Source: an uncultured Eubacterium sp. (GTDB lineage Bacteria; Bacillota; Clostridia; Oscillospirales; Acutalibacteraceae). From it: 64,000 nucleotides of DNA. Location of the stretch: positions 124,001 to 188,000 of the forward strand of contig CAJTZJ010000003.1 in the NCBI GenBank assembly GCA_910583925.1. The letters are read 5' to 3'. Positions 7,672-15,877 of this stretch are shown piece by piece (position 1 is the first letter of the stretch; each line of letters begins with the position of its first letter). The position numbers were made by a program, and so were the translations under genes. The notes under the pieces were generated by a model. The model was given only the letters and a program-made list of their open reading frames with translations, was not told the DNA's origin and searched no databases.

Positions 7672-9051
7672 ATGGCACAATTATGGAAAGGCAGGTTTAA
7701 AAAGGAACTTGCCAAAGAAACAAATGACTTCAATTCTTCAATAAGCTTTGACAGCAGAATGTTTGAAGAGGATATCAAGGGCAGCATTGCCCACGCTGCA
7801 ATGCTCGGCGCAGCCGGAATTATTGATAAAAGTGAAAGTGAAAAAATCGTTGACGAACTTGAAAAAATTCTTAATGAAATAAAAAGCGGCACTCTTCAGA
7901 TTGATATGCAAGCAGAAGATATTCACACCTTTATTGAGGGCGAATTAACAGCAAGGCTTGGTCAGACAGGTAAAAGGCTTCATACGGCAAGATCAAGGAA
8001 CGACCAGGTTGCACTTGATATCCGCCTTACATTAAGAAAAGAAATAACCGAAACAGAAAAAAAGATTAAAGAGCTTATTTGCGTTATCTGTGATAAGGCA
8101 GAAGAAAATAAAAAAACCATTATGCCCGGCTATACACATCTTCAGCGTGCTCAGCCGATTACATTTGCGCATCACATTATGGCATATGCCGCTATGCTTT
8201 GCAGGGATTTAAGCAGACTTGAGGATACCAAGAAAAGAATGAATATATGCCCTTTAGGCTCAGGCGCTCTTGCAGGAACAACCTATCCTCTTAACAGAGA
8301 AATGGTTGCAGAGCTTCTTGATTTTGACGGAATAACACTGAATTCACTTGATGGTGTATCTGACCGTGATTTCTGCATCGAGCTTGCCTCAACACTTTCA
8401 TTAATTATGGTTCATCTATCAAGGTTTTCCGAAGAAATCATTATGTGGTGCAGCTGGGAATTCAAATTTGTTGAACTTGATGATGCCTTTTCAACAGGTT
8501 CTTCCATTATGCCGCAGAAAAAAAATCCTGATATTGCCGAGCTTGTAAGAGGAAAGAGCGGTAGGGTTTTCGGCGATTTAACAACACTTTTAACTGCTAT
8601 GAAAGGCATTGCTCTTGCATACAACAAGGACATGCAGGAGGATAAGGAGGCCATTTTTGATGCAGTTGACACTGTAAAAATGTGCCTAACAGCGTTTACA
8701 CCTATGATCGAAACAATGACTGTTTTGAAAGAAAATATGAGAAACGCTGCAGCCAAGGGCTTTATCAACGCAACGGACTGTGCAGATTATCTTGTAGGAA
8801 AGGGCATGCCATTCAGAGATGCCTATAAAGCTACCGGAGAACTGGTTGCACTTTGCATAGAGAAAAATTTAACGCTTGAAACGCTTCCGCTTGATGAATA
8901 CAAAAATATATGTGATTTATTTGATGAAGATATTTACATTGCTATCAACCTTGAAAAATGCGTTGCAGACCGACTTGTTATCGGCGGTCCAAGCGAACAA
9001 AGCGTTGATATTCAGATAAATGCTGCAAGAAATGCTGTTTCTGTGAACTAA
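7672..9051 (+). CDS. argH: Argininosuccinate lyase
   Basis: ArgH splits argininosuccinate into arginine and fumarate. The 459-residue protein contains the fumarase/aspartase superfamily signature GSSIMPQKKNPD, plus TARSRNDQVALD and the TPGYTHLQ-type block MPGYTHLQRAQP. These place the catalytic His and Ser in standard positions. ATG 7672 is preceded by ATAAGGAACTGATATT. It follows argG by 58 nt and completes the pathway from citrulline. Confidence 0.98.
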   Translation: MAQLWKGRFKKELAKETNDFNSSISFDSRMFEEDIKGSIAHAAMLGAAGIIDKSESEKIVDELEKILNEIKSGTLQIDMQAEDIHTFIEGELTARLGQTGKRLHTARSRNDQVALDIRLTLRKEITETEKKIKELICVICDKAEENKKTIMPGYTHLQRAQPITFAHHIMAYAAMLCRDLSRLEDTKKRMNICPLGSGALAGTTYPLNREMVAELLDFDGITLNSLDGVSDRDFCIELASTLSLIMVHLSRFSEEIIMWCSWEFKFVELDDAFSTGSSIMPQKKNPDIAELVRGKSGRVFGDLTTLLTAMKGIALAYNKDMQEDKEAIFDAVDTVKMCLTAFTPMIETMTVLKENMRNAAAKGFINATDCADYLVGKGMPFRDAYKATGELVALCIEKNLTLETLPLDEYKNICDLFDEDIYIAINLEKCVADRLVIGGPSEQSVDIQINAARNAVSVN

Positions 9052-9094
9052 TTGTTACAAACATCCTCAATTGTAAATATTTTGTTTCCGTTTG

Positions 9095-9124
9095 TTGACT
9101 TAATGAGCTGTATTGGTTTATAAT
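9095..9124 (+). promoter_or_regulatory. degV promoter
   Basis: TTGACT (9095-9100) and TATAAT (9119-9124) are 18 nt apart, about 37 nt upstream of the degV start. Confidence 0.6.
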
Positions 9125-9160
9125 GATAAAAAACACAAATAATTATTAAGGAAAAATAGT

Positions 9161-10021
9161 ATGGCATATAAAATTGTTGTAGATTCCTGCTGTGATCTTA
9201 CGGCAGAGATGAAAAAATGGAGCAATCTTACAGTTGTTCCCCTTACACTTCAGATTGGCGATTATATTATCCAAGATGATGTAAACTTTGATCAGGATGA
9301 TTTCATTAAAAGAATGACATCCTCAAACGAACTTGCCAAATCCGCCTGCCCCTCTCCTGATGCTTTTGCTCAGGCCTGCGAAGGGGATGTGGATGAGGTC
9401 TATATCCTGACAATAACAGATAAGCTAAGCGGCTGCTACAACAGTGCGGTTCAGGGTGTAGAGCTTTATAAGGATGATAATCCCGGCAGCAAAAAGAAAA
9501 TTCATGTTTTCAATTCTCTTGCAACCTCAGGTCTTGAAACAATAATGGCATATAAAATCAAAGAACTTGCAGACAACGGAACAGCATTTGAAGATTTAGT
9601 TAAAACCGTTGAAGATTTCTGCGTAAAAGATTGCTTCCTTTATTTTCATCTGGAAAGCTTTGATGCACTGAAGGGTAACGGAAGATTATTCAACCTTGGC
9701 GCAAAGGTAATTGAAGCACTTCGTGTTAAGCTGATTTGCAGAAGAACAGATTACGGCAATATTTCGCTTGCAGGCAAGGACTTATCTGAGAACAGAATTC
9801 TTCAAAAGCTTGTTGCATTTGTTCAGAAAGAAACAGCCGGCTGCGATTTAAACGGAAAAATGGCTATAGTCAGCTATGTATGCTGCGAAGATAAGGCCAA
9901 TACCATTGCAAAATTAATACAGGAAAAAACAAGCTATAAGGATGTTATTGTTTTAAAAGCAAGCGGACTTAATTCCCTTTATGCTTCAAATAACGGGGTT
10001 CTTGTTTCGTTCTCAAAATAA
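9161..10021 (+). CDS. DegV family fatty-acid-binding protein
   Basis: This 286-residue EDD-fold protein starts with IVVDSCCDLTAEM, the typical DegV N-terminus. DegV/FakB proteins bind a fatty acid and present it to the kinase FakA for phosphorylation and entry into phospholipid synthesis. No fakA is nearby, so the assignment to FakB rests on family membership. Several cysteines (VDSCCDL, VCCED) are more than usual. It has its own promoter and ends at a long hairpin terminator. Confidence 0.85.
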   Translation: MAYKIVVDSCCDLTAEMKKWSNLTVVPLTLQIGDYIIQDDVNFDQDDFIKRMTSSNELAKSACPSPDAFAQACEGDVDEVYILTITDKLSGCYNSAVQGVELYKDDNPGSKKKIHVFNSLATSGLETIMAYKIKELADNGTAFEDLVKTVEDFCVKDCFLYFHLESFDALKGNGRLFNLGAKVIEALRVKLICRRTDYGNISLAGKDLSENRILQKLVAFVQKETAGCDLNGKMAIVSYVCCEDKANTIAKLIQEKTSYKDVIVLKASGLNSLYASNNGVLVSFSK

Positions 10022-10025
10022 TAAT

Positions 10026-10069
10026 AAATCAATAAAGGGCTTCTCATAAGAGAAGCCCTTTATTGATTT
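10026..10069. terminator. Long bidirectional terminator between degV and hydG
   Basis: A perfect stem of about 20 bp (AAATCAATAAAGGGCTTCTC and its complement) closes on an ATAA loop. It has A/T-rich stem bases on both sides and serves both convergent genes. Confidence 0.85.
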
Positions 10070-10137
10070 TCATATGCATTTTTCCGATTATCAAGCATAA
10101 CGATACTATTGATTTTTCATTTAAATTAAAATTCAAT

Positions 10138-11559
10138 TTAAAATCTGAAATCTCTTTCTCCGTTTTCAATATCAACAAGATTATGGCGAACGATTTCCTT
10201 AACCCTTTCCTTGCCGATATTATCAATTTCTTTTTCAATGATTGCTTCACCGATTTTTCTTGTATCCTCAGAAGCATAATCCATAAGAAATTCCTTAAGC
10301 GTAATGAGTGCATTCGGATGACAGCAATTTTGTATCTGCCCTGATTTACAAAGGCTCATAAATCTATCGCCCGTTCTGCCCTCTCTGTAGCACGCAGTGC
10401 AGAAAGACGGAATATAGCCTGCTCTCATCAGCCAGTTAACAACCTCATCAAGTGTTCTGTTATCGGAAACATCAAACTGCTCTGTATCATGCGGGCGTTC
10501 TTCCTCACAGTATCCGCCAACGGATGTTCTTGAACCGCCGCTTATCTGACTTACACCAAGACGGATAATTTTTTCACGGATTTCAGCCGTTTCTCTTGTG
10601 GAAATTATCATTCCGGTATACGGAACGGCGATACGAATACACGCTGCAATTTTACAAAACATTTCATCACTGAGAGAATTATCAAATTCCGTCGGGTCTA
10701 TATCATCAGCCTTTTTAACACGGGGAACACTGATTGTATGCGGACCTACTCCGTGAACAGCTTCAAGATGCTCTGCATGCATAAGAAGTCCTGCAAATTC
10801 ATAACGATATTTATCAAGCCCGAAAAGCACACCGATACCGACATCATCAATACCGCCCTCCATCGCTCTGTCCATGGCCTCGGTATGATAATCATAATTG
10901 TGCTTCGGCCCCGTTGGATGAAGCTTTTCATAATTTTCCTTATGATAGGTTTCCTGAAAAAGAATATATGTGCCTATACCGGCATCCTTAAGCTTTTTAT
11001 AATTTTCAACGGTTGTTGCCGCTATATTTACATTAACGCGGCGGATTGCGCCGTTTTTATGCTTTATTGAATAAATTGTTTTAATGCAATCAAGTATATA
11101 TTCAATCGGATTGTTTACAGGGTCCTCCCCTGCTTCAATTGCAAGGCGCTTATGTCCCATATCCTGAAGGGCAACAACCTCCCTTGCAACCTCCTCCTGA
11201 GTTAATTTCTTTCTTGGAATATGCTTGTTTTTTGCATGATATGGGCAATAAAGGCAGCCGTTTACACAATAATTTGAAAGATAAAGAGGAGCAAACATAA
11301 CAATTCTGTTTCCGTAAAAATCTTTTTTTATCTGCTCTGCAAGAGTATAGATTTCTTCCGTTTTTTCCTTATCCTCACAGGCAAGAAGCACGCTCGCCTC
11401 TCTGTGCGAAAGACCTTTTCTTAATTTTGCCTTTTCAATTATTTTATCAATAAGCTCCAAATCGTTTTTATGCTCATCTGCAAAGGCAATCGTATCCAAT
11501 ATTTCCCGATGATTGATGAATTCCTCTGCTTTCAATGATTTTGGATTATATTGTGCCAT
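10138..11559 (-). CDS. hydG: [FeFe]-hydrogenase maturase HydG (tyrosine lyase)
   Basis: HydG is a radical SAM enzyme. It cleaves tyrosine to p-cresol, CO and cyanide and builds the Fe(CO)2CN synthon for the hydrogenase H-cluster. The 473-residue protein has the SAM-cluster motif CVNGCLYC (C98, C102, C105). It also has the HydG-specific C-terminal CTAC...C cluster with a 22-residue gap, which distinguishes it from ThiH. ATG 11559 follows AGAGGAGATGTTTATGA. hydE, hydF and a hydrogenase are not adjacent, so the maturation genes are dispersed in this genome or lie outside the window. Confidence 0.95.
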   Translation of the reverse strand: MAQYNPKSLKAEEFINHREILDTIAFADEHKNDLELIDKIIEKAKLRKGLSHREASVLLACEDKEKTEEIYTLAEQIKKDFYGNRIVMFAPLYLSNYCVNGCLYCPYHAKNKHIPRKKLTQEEVAREVVALQDMGHKRLAIEAGEDPVNNPIEYILDCIKTIYSIKHKNGAIRRVNVNIAATTVENYKKLKDAGIGTYILFQETYHKENYEKLHPTGPKHNYDYHTEAMDRAMEGGIDDVGIGVLFGLDKYRYEFAGLLMHAEHLEAVHGVGPHTISVPRVKKADDIDPTEFDNSLSDEMFCKIAACIRIAVPYTGMIISTRETAEIREKIIRLGVSQISGGSRTSVGGYCEEERPHDTEQFDVSDNRTLDEVVNWLMRAGYIPSFCTACYREGRTGDRFMSLCKSGQIQNCCHPNALITLKEFLMDYASEDTRKIGEAIIEKEIDNIGKERVKEIVRHNLVDIENGERDFRF

Positions 11560-11628
11560 TCATAAACATCTCCTCTGTATCAAAAAACATTTTAACAGGC
11601 AGTTAGTTAAAACTGTTTTCAAAAAAAT

Positions 11629-11657
11629 ATTTTATCACGATAGCGTTTTTATTTCAA
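11629..11657 (-). promoter_or_regulatory. hydG promoter
   Basis: Reverse-strand TTGAAA (11652-11657) and TAAAAT (11629-11634) are 17 nt apart. The ~60-nt leader can form a weak hairpin (TTTTAAC / GTTAAAA) followed by six T residues, a possible attenuator. Confidence 0.5.
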
Positions 11658-11664
11658 TATTAAA

Positions 11665-11693
11665 TTGCAATAACCTTAAATTAAATGTATAAT
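11665..11693 (+). promoter_or_regulatory. rluA-family gene promoter giving a leaderless transcript
   Basis: TTGCAA (11665-11670) and TATAAT (11688-11693) have a 17-nt spacer. The predicted start at about 11700 is only 0-3 nt from the ATG at 11703, and no ribosome site exists. Confidence 0.6.
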
Positions 11694-11702
11694 AATTTTT
11701 GT

Positions 11703-12548
11703 ATGAGAAAGATAATTTTTGAAATATCTCAAGCAGATAACGGCTTGATGATTAAAGACTTTTTGAAGAACTTCGGCGTATCATCAGCGTTGCTTACAAA
11801 GCTGAAGCAAACAGAAAACGGAATCACGCTTAACGGAAGCTTTGCCAAAGCAATTGAGCCGATTAAAACAGGCGATTTTCTTCAGATTTGCATTGAAAAC
11901 AGAGGGCATATGCCTGAGCCTGCTGATATAAAAATAGATATTTTGTATGAAGATGAAGACATTCTTGTTGCAAATAAGCCACCGTTTATGCCTGTTCACG
12001 AAAGCAGAAACCACAGAGGCGATACGCTTTCAAATGCAGTTGCCGCCCATATGAAAGAGGATACGGCATTTCGTGCCGTTTTCAGACTGGATCGGGATAC
12101 AAGCGGTGCAGTTTTAATTGCAAAGCATACGCTTGCTGCTTCAAAGCTTGCCGGAAAAATAAGAAAGGATTACTATGCTGTTGTTAAAGGAGAAATTGCA
12201 GACAGCGGCACAATAGATTTACCTATAAAAAGACTTTCCGAAAGCATAATTAAAAGATGCGTTGCCGACGGAGGCGAACATGCCGTTACACACTATGAAC
12301 CGATTAAAACAACAAACAAAACAACACTTTTAAAAATAAATCTTGAAACCGGAAGAACCCATCAAATAAGAGTTCATTTCTCTTACCTCGGTTATCCCCT
12401 TATCGGAGACGGCCTTTACGGCGGTAAGGATAATCGGATTAACAGACAGGCATTGCATTGCAGAGATATTTATTTTCTTCACCCGATTACAAATGAAGAT
12501 ATGCACATTACCTGTCCTTTTCCACAGGATTTTCAGAAGCTTATTTAA
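11703..12548 (+). CDS. RluA-family RNA pseudouridine synthase
   Basis: This 281-residue enzyme isomerises uridine to pseudouridine in rRNA or tRNA. An N-terminal S4-like RNA-binding region (about residues 10-55) precedes the catalytic domain, whose FRLDRDTSGAVL contains the catalytic Asp. GRTHQIRVHF and the C-terminal LIGDGLYGG are also typical. ATG 11703 is preferred over 11685 because the latter overlaps the -10 box. The 23S or tRNA target (RluC, RluD or other) cannot be decided. It heads a run of four same-strand genes. Confidence 0.9.
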   Translation: MRKIIFEISQADNGLMIKDFLKNFGVSSALLTKLKQTENGITLNGSFAKAIEPIKTGDFLQICIENRGHMPEPADIKIDILYEDEDILVANKPPFMPVHESRNHRGDTLSNAVAAHMKEDTAFRAVFRLDRDTSGAVLIAKHTLAASKLAGKIRKDYYAVVKGEIADSGTIDLPIKRLSESIIKRCVADGGEHAVTHYEPIKTTNKTTLLKINLETGRTHQIRVHFSYLGYPLIGDGLYGGKDNRINRQALHCRDIYFLHPITNEDMHITCPFPQDFQKLI

Positions 12549-12587
12549 AGAAGAAATTCAGAAATTGTAATATAAAGGAGTGAGCAT

Positions 12588-13487
12588 ATGCCTGCATTTT
12601 CAACACATTATATTTTTGCAAAAGAGATGATGGAAAATTTAAAAGAATTTGCTGATTTTGAAATAAACGAAAATGCTGTTTTAATCGGTGCACAGGGACC
12701 TGACATTTTCTTTTTTCATCGTGCTTTTCCATGGCAGAAAGGAAAGCCTTTAAGAAAACTTGGCTCTTCACTCCACAGAGAAAAACCGGGCATTCTTCTG
12801 AATAAGCTTTATAATTACTGCCATACAACCAATAGCAGTATAGCAAAAAGCTATGCCTTTGGCTTTATTCTTCATTATGTTTTAGACAGAAGCTGTCATC
12901 CTTATGTTTACTATCTTCAAAATAAAATAACTGAAAAAAAGGCTGAATTCAATCCGCATTCTGCACATAATATAATTGAATTATCACTGGACAGCCTTAT
13001 GCTTTCGCTTCATCTTGACATAGAAAAGCCTACCCTTTTTGAAACAGAGCACACAATAAAAATAACAGAAAATGAATTATCCGAAATTTCAGACGAAATA
13101 GCCTTTCTTGCCGACATTTCCGGTCAAGATGCCAAAACAGCCATTCTTGATATGAAATATATGCAGCGGCTTCTGCTTGATAAAAGCGGAAAAAAGAAAA
13201 CAGCAATAGCAACGCTTGAAAAAATCACTTTGCCATTTACAAAAAACTTTCTTCTTTCTGCATACTTTCGCACGGATGACTTGGAAAAAGCAAAAAAATA
13301 TGCTAATATATATAACTGCAAATGGAAATCTCCGTTTTGTGAAAAAACAAGCCGCAAAAGCTTTTTTGATTTATTTGAAAAAGCGAAGGATGATGCAGAA
13401 GCTTTGCTGATAAAATGGCAGAGCGGAGCAGACGGAGAGGAAATAACAAACAATTTATCTTTTTTAACAGGAGTTGAAGTAAAATGA
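12588..13487 (+). CDS. Zinc-dependent phospholipase C family protein
   Basis: This 299-residue protein matches the Zn_dep_PLPC fold. An early histidine (FSTHYIFAKEM), GAQGPDIFFFHR and LHYVLDRSCHPYVYY supply the His/Asp metal ligands seen in clostridial phospholipase C. No signal peptide is present, unlike the secreted toxins, so this is the intracellular housekeeping branch of unknown substrate. ATG 12588 follows AAAGGAGTGAGCAT. Its stop overlaps the luxS start by 4 nt (ATGA), so the two are translationally coupled. Confidence 0.75.
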   Translation: MPAFSTHYIFAKEMMENLKEFADFEINENAVLIGAQGPDIFFFHRAFPWQKGKPLRKLGSSLHREKPGILLNKLYNYCHTTNSSIAKSYAFGFILHYVLDRSCHPYVYYLQNKITEKKAEFNPHSAHNIIELSLDSLMLSLHLDIEKPTLFETEHTIKITENELSEISDEIAFLADISGQDAKTAILDMKYMQRLLLDKSGKKKTAIATLEKITLPFTKNFLLSAYFRTDDLEKAKKYANIYNCKWKSPFCEKTSRKSFFDLFEKAKDDAEALLIKWQSGADGEEITNNLSFLTGVEVK

Positions 13488-13942
13488 AAACGATTCCCAG
13501 CTTTCAGATAGACCATAACAAATTAACAAAGGGCATTTATATCAGCCGAATTGATGATGATATTACCACCTATGATATCCGTATGCGCGAACCAAACAGG
13601 GAAACGGTTATGACTAATGCTGCTATGCACACAATTGAGCATATTTTTGCAACCTATGTTCGCAACACGGAATTCGGAGATAATATTATTTATTTCGGAC
13701 CTATGGGCTGCCGTACAGGCTTTTATTTCCTTACCCGCTCATTAACAGATGCTTATTCAATAAATCTGATTAAGGAAGCATTTAAATTTATTGCTGATTT
13801 CTGGGGGCAGATTCCGGGAGCAACCGCAAGGGAATGCGGCAACTGCGCAGACCACAATCTGCCGCAGGCGAAAGAAGAGGCAAAAGCGTTTTATGAAATC
13901 ATTAAGGATTGGACAAAAGAGGATTTGAAATATCCCGAATGA
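13484..13942 (+). CDS. luxS: S-ribosylhomocysteine lyase
   Basis: LuxS cleaves S-ribosylhomocysteine to homocysteine and the AI-2 precursor, in the activated methyl cycle. The 152-residue protein keeps the metal ligands H49 and H53 (HTIEH) and C121 (CGNCADHN), plus the catalytic cysteine C76 in GPMGCRTGFY. It overlaps the upstream PLC-family gene by 4 nt. No pfs/mtn is adjacent. Confidence 0.96.
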   Translation: MKTIPSFQIDHNKLTKGIYISRIDDDITTYDIRMREPNRETVMTNAAMHTIEHIFATYVRNTEFGDNIIYFGPMGCRTGFYFLTRSLTDAYSINLIKEAFKFIADFWGQIPGATARECGNCADHNLPQAKEEAKAFYEIIKDWTKEDLKYPE

Positions 13943-13967
13943 AAGCAGAGCATCAAAGAGGTAAATC

Positions 13968-15458
13968 ATGAGCAAATTAATCAATAAAAAGGCACTGAAC
14001 AGGTGCATTTTTACATATTTAATTCTTTTTGTAATTTTGTTTTTTCTTTGTCTGCTGTTTCCATATTCGGGAGATGACTGGGCATGGGGCAGCCGGATAG
14101 GTATTGACCGCCTATCAAACTGGTTTGATAATTACAGCGGAAGATATTTGGGAAATCTGATTGTACTTGCACTTACAAGATCAAATCTTCTGAAGGCAGT
14201 TACAATGTCTTTCTGCCTGACCGGTATTATCGCATTACTGAATGAGCTTACGGGAAAGCAGAAAAACGGCATATTTATTATATCTTCTGTTTTCGTATTT
14301 ATGCCCACTGCTATTTTAAGGCAGGCAGTTGTATGGACAAGCGGATTTGCAAACTACACGACTTCTGTTTTTCTTACACTGATATATATTTTCTGTACCG
14401 GAAATATTTATGATGAAAACAAACCAAAGCAAAAGCCGCTTGCTGCCGTACCTTTTCTGATTCTTGGTATGGCAAATACCCTGATTGTTGAGCATCTTAC
14501 ACTTTATAATATCATTCTTGCTGTTTATGTAATCGTGTTTACCATTATTAAATTCAAAAGGGCTTATATTCAGCATATTGCATATTTTATCGGAACTGCT
14601 GCAGGAACACTGCTTATGTTTTCAAATTCAGTTTACCGATCGGTTGCAGACGGGAATGATCCCTACCGAACAATCCGCGGTAGCGGCAACATTATATCAA
14701 GAGCAATTGAGGCATACCTGGAAACAATTGTGCCGGAAGGCTTTATAAATAACTTCGTATTAAATATATTCCTTTCAGCAATATGCCTTATTATATGGAT
14801 AAAAATAAAAAACAGGCTTTCAAAAATCCCAAAATTATTAGGCACAATTTCCATTGCCGTAATCACTGCATTTGCTTCAAGCTCACTTATACTTAATATA
14901 AGCAACATTCATCCTTTGAAATCTTTATATTATGTACAGGGTGCCGCAACAGCCGCTTACATTATCTCATGCGTTGTATTTTTATTTATACTGCCGTTTA
15001 AGGCTAACCAAAAAGCAAGGCTGCTTTTCATTTTGGGCAGTGTGGGCTGTATGATTGCACCCCTGCTTGTTGTAACCCCTATCGGCAGCCGTTGCTTCTT
15101 CGCCCCTTATGTAATGATGGTTTATCTTGCAATGGAGCTTTACCGGCTATTTGATAAAAACACAAAGGAACATTGCTCAAAAATATCAAAGGCGGCAATA
15201 ATTTCAGCAGCTGTAGGAGTGATTTATCTTTTTTATATTTACGGAACAATTTCCATTTGCAGCAATAAAAGAATAGAAAAAGCTCAACAGGAGGCAAAGG
15301 CAGGATATGAAATAATAGAGGTTAAGCCATTGCCGTATAGGAATTATATCTGGTGCAGCGATGTTGATGAAGATATCTGGGCAGAAAGATTTAAGCTGTT
15401 TTATGATATTGATGAAAATGTTCAGCTTCAGCAAAAATCTTCAGGTAAAAAAGGATAA
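13968..15458 (+). CDS. Polytopic membrane protein, GT-C/DUF6056-like
   Basis: This 496-residue protein has about ten to twelve hydrophobic spans. An early loop reads YSGDDWAWGSRIG, placed like the acidic first-loop motif of GT-C membrane glycosyltransferases and DUF6056 proteins. A soluble C-terminal tail of about 60 residues (RNYIWCSDVDEDIWAERF) follows the last span. It may transfer a sugar from a lipid carrier to a cell-surface glycan, but this is inference from topology. ATG 13968 follows AGAGGTAAATC. It ends the rluA-plc-luxS unit before the terminator at 15465. Confidence 0.6.
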   Translation: MSKLINKKALNRCIFTYLILFVILFFLCLLFPYSGDDWAWGSRIGIDRLSNWFDNYSGRYLGNLIVLALTRSNLLKAVTMSFCLTGIIALLNELTGKQKNGIFIISSVFVFMPTAILRQAVVWTSGFANYTTSVFLTLIYIFCTGNIYDENKPKQKPLAAVPFLILGMANTLIVEHLTLYNIILAVYVIVFTIIKFKRAYIQHIAYFIGTAAGTLLMFSNSVYRSVADGNDPYRTIRGSGNIISRAIEAYLETIVPEGFINNFVLNIFLSAICLIIWIKIKNRLSKIPKLLGTISIAVITAFASSSLILNISNIHPLKSLYYVQGAATAAYIISCVVFLFILPFKANQKARLLFILGSVGCMIAPLLVVTPIGSRCFFAPYVMMVYLAMELYRLFDKNTKEHCSKISKAAIISAAVGVIYLFYIYGTISICSNKRIEKAQQEAKAGYEIIEVKPLPYRNYIWCSDVDEDIWAERFKLFYDIDENVQLQQKSSGKKG

Positions 15459-15464
15459 AATTAA

Positions 15465-15507
15465 AAATAAGGTTCTGACTTGCCAAGTGTAAATCAGAGC
15501 CTTATTT
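15465..15507. terminator. Bidirectional terminator
   Basis: AAATAAGGTTCTGA pairs with TCAGAGCCTTATTT (one G-U pair). The 3' arm contains the stop codon of the opposing XRE gene. Confidence 0.75.
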
Positions 15508-15723
15508 TATTTCTTCTTCTATTTCTGTTAAATAATCTATTGAAACCCCATAAAAAGCACTTAATCTTTTCACAAGATTTATGGGAATAGTTTGCTGTCC
15601 TGTTTCATATCTTCTGTATGTATTAAGATATAGATTAAGATAATCTGCAATCTGCTGCTGTGTTAAATCTTTATCCTCTCTTAAATCCCGTATTCTCTGA
15701 TATCTATATGTTGCCTTTTTCAT
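15502..15723 (-). CDS. Mini XRE-family transcriptional regulator
   Basis: The 73-residue protein is a single HTH_3 domain: RIRDLREDKDLTQQQIADYL, then NTYRRYETGQ and FYGVSIDYL. There is no effector domain, so it is a repressor-type DNA-binding protein. The start follows AGGTGATATAA. Two tandem palindromes at 15751-15792 overlap its promoter, pointing to autoregulation. It is similar in size and layout to the two regulators at 32630-33083. Confidence 0.88.
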   Translation of the reverse strand: MKKATYRYQRIRDLREDKDLTQQQIADYLNLYLNTYRRYETGQQTIPINLVKRLSAFYGVSIDYLTEIEEEIK

Positions 15724-15750
15724 TTATATCACCTGCTTGCATTTTATCAG

Positions 15751-15792
15751 ACAACACAAAATTGTGTTGTCAATAGCACAATTTTGTGTTAT
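15751..15792. promoter_or_regulatory. Paired operators and promoter of the mini XRE gene
   Basis: Two inverted repeats share the form ACACA-ATTT-TGTGT. One is ACAACACA AAAT TGTGTTGT (15751-15770); the other is ATAGCACA ATTT TGTGTTAT (15773-15792). Their centres are 22 bp apart, two helical turns. A reverse-strand TTGACA (15768-15773) lies between them, so a bound dimer pair would cover the promoter. Confidence 0.7.
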
Positions 15793-15825
15793 TGTTTTTT
15801 TAACGCTTTGCCCGACTTCGCCAAA

Positions 15826-15865
15826 CAAAAAGGGAATGATATATGAAAACACATATCATTCCCTT
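15826..15865 (-). terminator. Terminator of the serine hydrolase gene
   Basis: A hairpin with AAGGGAATGATAT paired to ATATCATTCCCTT (15830-15865) is followed on the reverse strand by a five-T tract. Confidence 0.8.
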
Positions 15866-15877
15866 ATTAATTAAATA

